Positions 16,123 through 23,952 of a DNA stretch of 64,000 nt are shown piece after piece. Position numbers and translations under genes: made by a program. Numbering within the stretch: the stretch's first letter is position 1; every line of letters begins with the position of its first letter. The notes under the pieces are model-generated. The model was not told where the DNA came from. It did no database searches and was given only the letters and a program-made list of their open reading frames with translations. Source of the stretch: Thalassotalea euphylliae (GTDB lineage: Bacteria > Pseudomonadota > Gammaproteobacteria > Enterobacterales > Alteromonadaceae). The stretch spans positions 2,170,001 to 2,234,000 of the forward strand of contig NZ_QUOU01000001.1 in NCBI RefSeq assembly GCF_003390335.1. The letters run 5' to 3'.

Positions 16123-17133
16123 CTGGCGAGCAATCTCATCGGCAATCATACCGGTTGGCTTTTCGCTGGTTTCTGCTTTGGTGAATACATCCAGCAAAGT
16201 ATCGTAGATCTCTTCCACTTTCTTCGTGGCTTTGTCTGGGCAGTAATCAGCTTCAAACGAGATATTAATAATGCCGCCAGCGTTAATGACATAATCTGGT
16301 GCATATAAAATGCCGCGATCTACCAGAGCTTGATCGTGTTTTGGTGCCGCTAACTGGTTGTTCGCGCAGCCGCCGATGATTTTTGCCTTAATACGATCAA
16401 TGGTGGTGTCGTTAATGGTTGCGCCGAGCGCACATGGCGCGTAAATATCACAATCGACATCGTAAATATCGTTTAAGCCAACCACTTGCGCGTTAAATTC
16501 AGCTTGCGCTTTATCCATTGCGCTTTGATTAATGTCGGTAACAATCAGTTTGGCGCCTGCTTTGTGTAAATGCTCGCACAGGTAATAACCTACGCTACCT
16601 AAGCCCTGTACGGCAACGGTTAGGCCTGTTAAATCATCGCGTTTGAATTTGTGTTTTACCGCGGCTTTTAAGCCTAAAAATGTACCTAATGCGGTAAATG
16701 GCGCTGGGTTGCCACTTTTGCCTTCGACGCCGGCAACAAATTCTGTTTCCGTATTAGCAATAGCGATATCACTTGTGGTGATATTAACGTCTTCAGCACT
16801 GATGTATCGGCCAGCTAAGCCATTAAGTGCTCGGCCAAAGGCTTTAAACAAGGCTTCTGATTTAATGTTGCTGGCATCACCGATAATCACGGACTTACCA
16901 CCGCCCATGGCAAGGCCAGCCATGGCGTTTTTATAAGTCATGCCTTTTGATAAACGCAACACATCAACGAGTGCTTCTTCGTCAGTGGCATAATCCCACA
17001 TGCGACAGCCACCTACGGCGGCTCCAAGGGCTGTGCTGTGAACGGCGATAATTGCTTTTAAACCGCTTTTCTCGTCACTGCAAAATACGACTTGTTCGTG
17101 ATCGTCAAAGTCTACTAAATCGAAAAAGGCCAC
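16099..17133 (-). CDS. leucine dehydrogenase (Glu/Leu/Phe/Val dehydrogenase family)
   Basis: A 344-residue NAD-dependent amino acid dehydrogenase that deaminates branched-chain amino acids. It has the glycine-rich catalytic segment GLAMGGGKSVI with the catalytic lysine, the second GAKLIVTDIN nucleotide-binding strand after VAVQGLGSVG, and YAPDYVINAGG near the C-terminus. The length and the DxDDHEQVVF N-terminus fit leucine dehydrogenase. The GTG at 17131-17133 is chosen as start because GGAG lies 8 bases upstream; a TTG at 17154 lacks such a site. The 3' end is tandemly duplicated beyond the stop codon. Confidence 0.9.
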   Translation of the reverse strand: MAFFDLVDFDDHEQVVFCSDEKSGLKAIIAVHSTALGAAVGGCRMWDYATDEEALVDVLRLSKGMTYKNAMAGLAMGGGKSVIIGDASNIKSEALFKAFGRALNGLAGRYISAEDVNITTSDIAIANTETEFVAGVEGKSGNPAPFTALGTFLGLKAAVKHKFKRDDLTGLTVAVQGLGSVGYYLCEHLHKAGAKLIVTDINQSAMDKAQAEFNAQVVGLNDIYDVDCDIYAPCALGATINDTTIDRIKAKIIGGCANNQLAAPKHDQALVDRGILYAPDYVINAGGIINISFEADYCPDKATKKVEEIYDTLLDVFTKAETSEKPTGMIADEIARQIIAKGGK

Positions 17134-17377
17134 TTTATTTCTCCATGAAATCAAGGCGTAAGCTTGTTGCTTAACACACTTGTAATAACGAAAGTGTCGC
17201 GAACATTATCACTTACGTAAACGTCATGCTATATGTTGTGAATAATTAATGGCGAAATAGGTGTTAAAAATTGAATACAAAAATTTACCGCTCAGAAAAT
17301 ATGTGCTTTACGCGAGAATTGGTATGAAATTTTAGGCAATATTTAGCGGCTTTGTAAGCCATGAATTCGTTATTCCG

Positions 17378-17839
17378 TCAGTGACTGAGGTAGCACTTTT
17401 TAACGGCCGCATCCATAGTCGCGCAGGCCATTTGCTGCTTAGGTAAGCCAGCTTCCATAAATACTGCGCCAACGGGGCAAAAGTCGTGTTTTATAAAGTA
17501 TTCGACAGCATCTAACGGGCTGTGAATAAACACTTCTTTCAGGTCGAGATCTTTGGCCACTTTGAGTAAACCAGCCAGTACCAGTTTATCGAGTTGTTGT
17601 TTACGGTGCTCTTTGATGACCGCGATGCGACCAATTTCACCAGTGAGGAGAATTCTGCCAGTGGCAACGGGTTCTTGACTAAGATCGTCGCACACTAACA
17701 TATGAATGGCTTGCCTGTCTTTGCGATCAAATTCGACATGCTTAGGTATGCGGTGTTCACAAATAAACACGCGCTCTCGAACAGTTTTCAGCAAGGGAGC
17801 GGCATGCTCCCAAGGAACTCGACATACACTGTATTGCAT
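17378..17839 (-). CDS. GNAT family N-acetyltransferase
   Basis: A 153-residue single-domain acetyltransferase. VFICEHRIP is followed by a beta-strand core with PVATGRIL and GEIGRIAVIKEHRKQQLD, where the usual acetyl-CoA-binding Q/R-x-x-G-x-G/A loop is replaced by the weaker EHRKQQLD form. HDFCPVG near the end matches the common GNAT 'FxxxG' element. It starts four bases after the roxA stop and is surely in the same transcript. Substrate is unknown. Confidence 0.82.
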   Translation of the reverse strand: MQYSVCRVPWEHAAPLLKTVRERVFICEHRIPKHVEFDRKDRQAIHMLVCDDLSQEPVATGRILLTGEIGRIAVIKEHRKQQLDKLVLAGLLKVAKDLDLKEVFIHSPLDAVEYFIKHDFCPVGAVFMEAGLPKQQMACATMDAAVKKCYLSH

Positions 17840-17843
17840 TCGA

Positions 17844-19004
17844 TTAATCGATATACCAGTACCCCATATTTAACACTTTAGTTAACATTTGGGTGTTATT
17901 CAAACAGTTGGTGAAACTTTTCAGCTGTGTTGTGGTCAAAGCGACATTTTTTGCTAATAACTGACCCAAATCACGTGTTTGCTCGATTAATGAAATCCGA
18001 TCACCGTTAATATACAAATCACCATTTTGCTCATTGATCAGCGCTTTTACACCTAATACAGGGCGAACAAAGATCTCTGGGTCTGCAAGGTAATCTTTTA
18101 CGGCTTCTTCAGTAAATGGCTCCATTGGGATCAGCACTTCCAGTGCGTGATGACTGCGTGTCGTAAAGGTGGCAATCATATCGCTAAATAAATCGAGATC
18201 ACCTGTTTGCGCTAACATAAATTGCCGCAATTTCTTAACATCTTCCGTGGCAAGTAACTCTGGCTGATTGGTGACTGTACGCTCTGGATCATTAAACCTA
18301 TGCTCGGCTAATTGCTTATCAATGACTGCATCCGCTAGGGCTGAAATCATATCTTGGCCATTCGGCGCTTGAAAGCCTACGGAGTAGTTCAATGAATTAT
18401 CAATGGAAACACCGTCATGTGGGTGATTCGGTGGAATATATAAAATATCGCCAGGCTCAGTTATAGCGTCAATTACTGGCTTAAACGGTGATACTTGCTT
18501 TAAGTCTTCATGAGGCAATAACTGTGCTAATGAATCATCCGGCAAACCCACTTGCCAGCGTCTTTTACCTTCACCTTGCGTGATAAACACATCGTATTGA
18601 TCTAAATGCGGGCCAACACCGCCACCTGGCGTTGAAAAACTTACCATCACATCATCGATACGCCAGCTTGGCAGAAACTTAAATGGTTCGAGCATCTGAG
18701 CAGTAGTTTCTGACCAGTTGTTTACCGCTTGGACAAGCAGTGTCCAGTTTTCTTCACCGAACTCACTGAAACCTTCAAATGGCCCGTGCTTAACTTGCCA
18801 GTTAGTCTGTGCGCCATTCTCTGAACCATCGTTGGCGATAATACGTGATTCAAGCTCTTGCTCCATCGCAAGGCCGGCTAGTTCATCGGCTGAAATTGGA
18901 TCTTGGAAGGCTTGAAAACCACCTTTAATAAGTAGTGGTTTTTTTTGCCAATATTCGGCAAGAAATAATTCAGGGGTTAAGTCGCCCCAATTAATGGTGT
19001 ACAT
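17844..19004 (-). CDS. roxA: ribosomal protein uL16 arginine hydroxylase RoxA (cupin/JmjC)
   Basis: A 2-oxoglutarate/Fe(II) oxygenase that hydroxylates an arginine of ribosomal protein L16. The 386 residues begin YTINWGDLTPELFLAEYWQ, typical of the YcfD/RoxA group. The iron ligands are HLD (His133, Asp135) and a histidine in PPNHPHDG (about 194-196), on a double-stranded beta-helix; a dimerisation and winged-helix region fills the C-terminal half. In E. coli the gene is also close to purB-hflD-mnmA. It leads a two-gene unit with the GNAT gene. Confidence 0.9.
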   Translation of the reverse strand: MYTINWGDLTPELFLAEYWQKKPLLIKGGFQAFQDPISADELAGLAMEQELESRIIANDGSENGAQTNWQVKHGPFEGFSEFGEENWTLLVQAVNNWSETTAQMLEPFKFLPSWRIDDVMVSFSTPGGGVGPHLDQYDVFITQGEGKRRWQVGLPDDSLAQLLPHEDLKQVSPFKPVIDAITEPGDILYIPPNHPHDGVSIDNSLNYSVGFQAPNGQDMISALADAVIDKQLAEHRFNDPERTVTNQPELLATEDVKKLRQFMLAQTGDLDLFSDMIATFTTRSHHALEVLIPMEPFTEEAVKDYLADPEIFVRPVLGVKALINEQNGDLYINGDRISLIEQTRDLGQLLAKNVALTTTQLKSFTNCLNNTQMLTKVLNMGYWYID

Positions 19005-19062
19005 ATTCTTTGTCTCTGGTTTCTAGTCTGTTGCCCCATATCCGTTATCTAGTGGGACAAAT

Positions 19063-19089
19063 AAAAAAGAAGACCTAAGCCTTCTTTTT
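19063..19089 (-). terminator. rho-independent terminator of purB
   Basis: AAAAAAGAAG (19063-19072) pairs with CTTCTTTTT (19081-19089); on the minus strand the stem ends in a CTTCTTTTTT tract. It is about 60 bases beyond the purB stop, ending the rluE-purB operon before roxA. Confidence 0.6.
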
Positions 19090-19148
19090 GTATCTTTTAA
19101 TTTCTGTTAGCAATTTCTGACCATAGCCTATTGGCTAACAGTCATCAG

Positions 19149-20516
19149 CTATAATTCGTCAATAAAGGCAACAGCGCGGCCAATATAAGTTGCTGGTGTT
19201 AGCTCAGCAAGCTCTGCTTTAGCTGCTTCTGGCATATCTAAGTTTGCAACGAATTCGCGCATTACTTGAGCATTTACACGCTTACCACGAGTTAGTTCTT
19301 TTAGTTTCTCGTATGGCTTTTCAATACCGTAACGACGCATTACCGTTTGAATTGGCTCAGCTAAAAGCTCCCAGTTTTGATCAAGCTCATCCGCTAATGA
19401 TTTTTCATTTACTTCTAACTTGCTGATGCCTTTTAGTGTTGCTGCGTATGCAATTAGTGCGTGGCCAAAACCAACACCTAAGTTACGAAGTACAGTAGAG
19501 TCAGTTAAGTCACGTTGCCAGCGAGAAACTGGAAGTTTCTGAGCAAGGTGAGCAAATAAGGCATTAGCAATACCTAAGTTACCTTCCGAGTTTTCAAAGT
19601 CGATTGGGTTAACTTTGTGCGGCATAGTTGAAGAGCCAATTTCACCTGCAACGGTTTTTTGCTTGAAGTGACCCAGTGCAATGTAGGCCCAAATATCGCG
19701 ATCGAAGTCGATCAAAATCGTGTTAAAACGTGCTACTGCATCAAATAATTCTGCAATGTAATCGTGCGGCTCAATTTGGGTCGTAAAAGCATTCCAAGTA
19801 ACGCCTAATGACGTGACAAACTCATTTGAGAAGTTGTGCCAATCAAGGTTAGGGTAGGCAGAAAGGTGAGCATTGTAGTTACCGACAGCACCGTTGATTT
19901 TACCTAATAACTCAACTTGAGCAATTTGTTCACGTTGGCGTTTTAAACGAATGTAAACATTCGCCATTTCTTTACCCATGGTGGTAGGTGACGCAGGTTG
20001 ACCGTGCGTGCGCGCCATCATAGGAATCGTTTTGTATTCTACTGCTAATGCTTTAACCGCCGCTAAGATTTCATCTACAACAGGTAATAATACTTGCTCA
20101 CGACACTCTTTAAGCATTAACGCGTGTGAAAGGTTGTTGATGTCTTCTGAAGTACAGGCAAAGTGAATGAACTCAGTTACCGCGTTTAGCTCAGCATTAT
20201 CAGCAATTTTTTCTTTTAAGAAGTATTCAACTGCTTTTACATCGTGGTTGGTGGTTGCTTCAATGGTTTTAACGCGTAGCGCATCTTGTTCGCTGAAATT
20301 AGCAACGATGGTGTCAAGTACTGCATTTGCTTCGTCGGAAAATGCAGGAACTTCCGTGATGTCAGCAGTGGCTGCTAACTTTTGTAACCAACGTACTTCG
20401 ACGGTAACGCGGTATTTGATTAGGCCAAATTCACTGAATATAGGGCGTAAGGCTTTGGTTTTGCTGCCGTAACGACCATCAACCGGTGAAATTGCTGTTA
20501 ATGCTGAAAGTTCCAT
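19149..20516 (-). CDS. purB: adenylosuccinate lyase
   Basis: A fumarase/aspartase-superfamily lyase acting twice in purine synthesis (SAICAR to AICAR, adenylosuccinate to AMP). The 455 residues show SPVDGRYGSKT at the N-terminus, the TSEDINNLSHAL and MARTHGQPASPT segments, and the signature loop GSSTMPHKVNP with the catalytic serine. Length equals E. coli PurB (456). It is the last gene of the conserved rluE-nudJ-mnmA-hflD-purB run. Confidence 0.97.
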   Translation of the reverse strand: MELSALTAISPVDGRYGSKTKALRPIFSEFGLIKYRVTVEVRWLQKLAATADITEVPAFSDEANAVLDTIVANFSEQDALRVKTIEATTNHDVKAVEYFLKEKIADNAELNAVTEFIHFACTSEDINNLSHALMLKECREQVLLPVVDEILAAVKALAVEYKTIPMMARTHGQPASPTTMGKEMANVYIRLKRQREQIAQVELLGKINGAVGNYNAHLSAYPNLDWHNFSNEFVTSLGVTWNAFTTQIEPHDYIAELFDAVARFNTILIDFDRDIWAYIALGHFKQKTVAGEIGSSTMPHKVNPIDFENSEGNLGIANALFAHLAQKLPVSRWQRDLTDSTVLRNLGVGFGHALIAYAATLKGISKLEVNEKSLADELDQNWELLAEPIQTVMRRYGIEKPYEKLKELTRGKRVNAQVMREFVANLDMPEAAKAELAELTPATYIGRAVAFIDEL

Positions 20517-20582
20517 AGTTTTTTCCTACAACAAATGTTTTGGTTTGTTATTAATTAAGTGTGAACGTTAAAAACTTTTCTT

Positions 20583-20631
20583 GGCGAAATTTATTCTAGT
20601 AAATGAACATACGTGCCTAGTAAATTTCGCC
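20583..20631 (-). repeat. 11-bp inverted repeat between hflD and purB
   Basis: GGCGAAATTTA (20583-20593) and TAAATTTCGCC (20621-20631) are perfect inverted repeats with a 27-base loop. The right arm overlaps the last codons of hflD. The hairpin lacks a T tract, so it may be an mRNA structure in the leader of purB rather than a terminator. Confidence 0.45.
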
Positions 20632-21234
20632 TAATAATTGCTCTGCTTGTGCCAGTATTTTCGTGCGTGAAAACAAAATATTGCGGCGTTTGCCGCCAAC
20701 TTGTCGCCATAAAACGGCGCTACGAATACCAGCTAATAATAGTGCTCTGATTTTATGCTGATTGCTTTCTTGCTTTAATATAGCAGGTTCACCTGCTACC
20801 TGAATGCGCGCACCGAGCGGGCTAATAATATCGCTATAAATGCTGGCAAAGCTGTTTAGTAAGGTATTGCTGTCTACGTCGTAGTGGCCACTTTGACGCT
20901 TGGCTTGGTCAATGCGTTCGCCCAACACGCCAAGTTGCTTGCGATTTTTAGTTAAACGGCGCTCTAGATTTAACAAGCTAACGATATAGCGGGTTAATTC
21001 TGGGTCTTTTTGCTTCGTTTGATCGCCAAGGTGGCTGACTAATACCTGTAACCCCGGTTTGATGTTGGCCAAGTTACCGCCATATACCGCTAGTGTATTT
21101 TCAGGCGAGGTATTGGTAATACCGCTTAGCATCATGCCGAGTTGTTGCTCGTCAATTTCCCCTTGACGAGCAAGCTTTTGTACCATGCTGGCTATCTGGC
21201 AGATAGCCGCAAAAGTGATAGTTTGATCTCTCAT
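20617..21234 (-). CDS. hflD: HflD homolog (high frequency lysogenization protein)
   Basis: A 205-residue all-helical, membrane-associated protein with the HflD features FAAICQIASMVQKLAR at the start, LGMMLSGI, and LLLAGIRSAVLWRQVGGKRR near the end. In E. coli HflD binds phage lambda CII; its role in uninfected cells is unclear. The start is five bases after the mnmA stop, and the same mnmA-hflD-purB order is found in E. coli, so the call rests on sequence and synteny together. Confidence 0.93.
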   Translation of the reverse strand: MRDQTITFAAICQIASMVQKLARQGEIDEQQLGMMLSGITNTSPENTLAVYGGNLANIKPGLQVLVSHLGDQTKQKDPELTRYIVSLLNLERRLTKNRKQLGVLGERIDQAKRQSGHYDVDSNTLLNSFASIYSDIISPLGARIQVAGEPAILKQESNQHKIRALLLAGIRSAVLWRQVGGKRRNILFSRTKILAQAEQLLGEIY

Positions 21235-21239
21235 ACCGC

Positions 21240-22397
21240 TTATCGAATTAGTGTATTAATTATGCCGCCACCTAAGCACACTTCGTCTTGGTAAAACACC
21301 ACTGATTGGCCCGGTGTTACTGAGCTTTGTTGCTCATCGAATAAAATTTCATATTCATCATTTTCAAGTGGCGTTACTGTGCAGATTACATCTTGCTGGC
21401 GGTAACGGGTTTTGACTGTGCATTTAAATGGCGCTGTGATCGCGTTGCGATCTACCCAATGTAATTGATTCGCAATTAAGCCTTTTGAAAATAGGCGAGG
21501 GTGGTTATGACCTTGACCCACAATCAGTACGTTGCGTTTTAAATCTTTGTCGACCACATACCAAGGCTCATCACCGGCATTGGCCATACCGCCAATGCGT
21601 AAGCCTTTGCGTTGACCTAGCGTGTGGTACATTAAACCATCGTGATCGCCAATCACTTCACCTTCGGCAGATTCAATTTTACCCGGCTGAGCTGGTAAGA
21701 ATTTTTGCAAGAAATCTTTAAACTTGCGCTCGCCAATAAAACAAATACCCGTGCTGTCTTTTTTGTTGTGAGTAATTAAATCAGCCTCTTCGGCGATAGC
21801 GCGTACTTCTGGCTTTTCGATATGACCCACAGGGAATAGCGTTTGGCCTACCTGCTTATGGCTTAATGTGTAAAGGAAGTAGCTTTGATCTTTGTTGTTG
21901 TCTAAACCGCGGATCATATGCCATTTGCCTTCACCGCTCGCGTCTTCGCGATATTCGCGCTGCACGTAGTGACCTGTGGCGATGTAATCAGCGCCTAAGT
22001 CTTCACAAGCAAACTCTAAAAAGGCTTTAAACTTAATTTCTTTGTTACACATGATGTCTGGGTTAGGTGTACGACCTGCTTTGTATTCAGCAAGGAAGTA
22101 TTCAAATACGTTGTCCCAGTACTCAGTGGCGAAATTGATGGTGTGTAACTTGATGCCAAGCTTGTCACACACGGCTTGTGCATCTTTTAGATCTTCTTCT
22201 GCGGCGCAGTATTCGTCGTTGTCGTCTTCTTCCCAGTTCTTCATAAATAAGCCTTCAACCTGATAGCCTTGCTGCTGAAGCAAGTAGGCTGATACAGATG
22301 AATCGACTCCGCCAGACATACCAACAATAACGCGCGTGTCTTGTGGCGCCTTTGTATTTGGTGCGATGGCTAATGATGAAGTTGCAATAGATGACAT
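21240..22397 (-). CDS. mnmA: tRNA-specific 2-thiouridylase MnmA
   Basis: It thiolates U34 of tRNA-Lys, -Glu and -Gln (s2U), taking sulfur from the Tus relay. The PP-loop GMSGGVDSS (about 26-34) activates the uridine; the catalytic cysteines are Cys117 (PNPDIMCN) and Cys219 (STGICFIGER). The 385 residues include about 20 extra at the N-terminus compared with E. coli (368), rich in Ala/Ser and possibly not all translated. It is in the operon between nudJ and hflD. Confidence 0.96.
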   Translation of the reverse strand: MSSIATSSLAIAPNTKAPQDTRVIVGMSGGVDSSVSAYLLQQQGYQVEGLFMKNWEEDDNDEYCAAEEDLKDAQAVCDKLGIKLHTINFATEYWDNVFEYFLAEYKAGRTPNPDIMCNKEIKFKAFLEFACEDLGADYIATGHYVQREYREDASGEGKWHMIRGLDNNKDQSYFLYTLSHKQVGQTLFPVGHIEKPEVRAIAEEADLITHNKKDSTGICFIGERKFKDFLQKFLPAQPGKIESAEGEVIGDHDGLMYHTLGQRKGLRIGGMANAGDEPWYVVDKDLKRNVLIVGQGHNHPRLFSKGLIANQLHWVDRNAITAPFKCTVKTRYRQQDVICTVTPLENDEYEILFDEQQSSVTPGQSVVFYQDEVCLGGGIINTLIR

Positions 22398-22487
22398 TAA
22401 TTAATTGACCACGATAGAAAAAAGGCGCCGAATTATAGCATAGGGATTTTTTATAGCATAGAGGCCACAAGTCGCCTCCATTCAGTT

Positions 22488-22988
22488 TTATAGGTTAGTT
22501 TTTAGCATAGATAGCGATATCTTATGCCCAGCTAAATAGTCTTCAATACATTCAAGTACCATAAGACTACGAAGCTGATTTTTTATCGCTTTAATTTCTT
22601 CTAGGGTAAACCAGTGGCAAGCGATGATATCGCTATCCTGTGGCTGGCAGACAGGCCACTTACTGTCTTCTTTATCCGAATCGATTTGGGCTAAATTGCT
22701 TAACTCGTAGACAAAGCAAAAGCGTAAAAAATAAAGATTTAACTCAGAGCGATGAAAGTAGTAAATGCCAGAAGCATAAGCAGGCTCGCCAACTAGCCCC
22801 GTTTCTTCCAATAATTCACGATTTGCACCAGCGATAAGGCTTTCGTTTGCTTCCAAATGGCCAGCAGGCTGATTGAAAACCGTAGCGCCGTTTTCTTCTT
22901 CCTCGACTAAGAGAAATTTACCTTGGTAATGCACAATAGCGGCAATTGTTGTATTGGGTTTGAATTGGGTAGCACCGTGATCTTGCAT
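22488..22988 (-). CDS. nudJ: NUDIX hydrolase, phosphatase NudJ
   Basis: A 166-residue NUDIX enzyme. The box is visible as GHLEANES...RELLEETGL, with the conserved glutamates that bind Mg2+. The start FKPNTTIAAIVHYQGKFLLVEE is typical of NudJ, which dephosphorylates nucleotides and HMP pyrophosphate. The ATG overlaps the rluE stop by one base (TAATG), indicating translational coupling, and the rluE-nudJ-mnmA order is as in E. coli. Confidence 0.9.
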   Translation of the reverse strand: MQDHGATQFKPNTTIAAIVHYQGKFLLVEEEENGATVFNQPAGHLEANESLIAGANRELLEETGLVGEPAYASGIYYFHRSELNLYFLRFCFVYELSNLAQIDSDKEDSKWPVCQPQDSDIIACHWFTLEEIKAIKNQLRSLMVLECIEDYLAGHKISLSMLKTNL

Positions 22989-23803
22989 TAAGTTCTCGCT
23001 TTGTTATTGTTTTTATTGATGTTCTTAGGTTTTTTCGCTAGATGAAGCTTAGTGTTGTTTGGCTTTTTGACCTTGGCGCTACTGCGGCAACGACTATCAT
23101 CACGTTTGCTGGCAGGCGGATGCTCTGCATCTTGACGTTTAAATTTATCGATATGGCTCTGTGATTGTGCTGATTTGACCAAGACAAATTCACCATTGGC
23201 GATATTGTCTAATGTCCATTCACCGATAGCGTAACGAATCAACCGCAATGTAGGATGACCAATATGAGCGGTCATACGTCGAACTTGGCGATTTCGACCT
23301 TCGGTGATAACAATTTCCAGCCAAGTGGTCGGGATATTCTTGCGCTCGCGAATTGGTGGGTTACGCGGCCAGACGTTTGGCGCTGAAATAATTTTTACTT
23401 TCGCAGGCTTAGTTGGACCATCGTTTAGCACCACGCCTTGGCGAAGTGCTTTTAGCTTATCGTCACTTGGCACACCTTCCACTTGTACCCAGTAGGTTTT
23501 CGGCGCTTTAAATTTCGGGCTCGCAATTTTATGTTGTAGCTTGCCATCATTAGTCAGTAACAATAAGCCTTCACTGTCTTTATCAAGCCGGCCAGCTGCG
23601 TATACCTCTGGAATAGGGATAAAGTCTTTCAGCGTTTGGCGGTGCTGATCATCGGTAAATTGGCAAAGCACATCAAAGGGCTTGTTAAATAACACAACTT
23701 TTCGATTTTGTTCATTAATTTCTGGTTTTTTATTCGTTGGTCTATTCTTGTTCGAAAACTGACCTTTAGCCCTTGTTCTGGCGTGTGTGTTGAGGCGTGT
23801 CAA
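22988..23803 (-). CDS. rluE: 23S rRNA pseudouridine(2457) synthase RluE
   Basis: An RsuA-family pseudouridine synthase modifying 23S rRNA U2457. VVLFNKPFDVLCQFTD, the catalytic GRLDKDSEGLLLLTNDG with its Asp, and GRNRQVRRMTAH are all present. It is 271 residues against 217 in E. coli; the extra part is a strongly basic, Lys/Asn-rich C-terminal tail of about 45 residues, likely RNA-binding. The start is TTG at 23803, with no strong ribosome site. It leads the five-gene operon ending in purB and diverges from icd, as in E. coli. Confidence 0.92.
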   Translation of the reverse strand: MTRLNTHARTRAKGQFSNKNRPTNKKPEINEQNRKVVLFNKPFDVLCQFTDDQHRQTLKDFIPIPEVYAAGRLDKDSEGLLLLTNDGKLQHKIASPKFKAPKTYWVQVEGVPSDDKLKALRQGVVLNDGPTKPAKVKIISAPNVWPRNPPIRERKNIPTTWLEIVITEGRNRQVRRMTAHIGHPTLRLIRYAIGEWTLDNIANGEFVLVKSAQSQSHIDKFKRQDAEHPPASKRDDSRCRSSAKVKKPNNTKLHLAKKPKNINKNNNKART

Positions 23804-23952
23804 CGTTTCTTGCCTTATAAAATTAATACTTGGTTCGGTGCTTGCTATTTTAAAGTAGTTTGTTTTTAAGTAATATGCGCCATCGAAAAAATTTTTGTTG
23901 CTGAGTTTGTCACGAGCTTAGTGGCACGTTCTTAACGAAACTAGGATTATCA

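Noticed and set aside
20617..21234. hflD as evidence for a prophage
   Set aside because: HflD is a host protein in a conserved operon; no phage integrase, structural or lysis genes are present.
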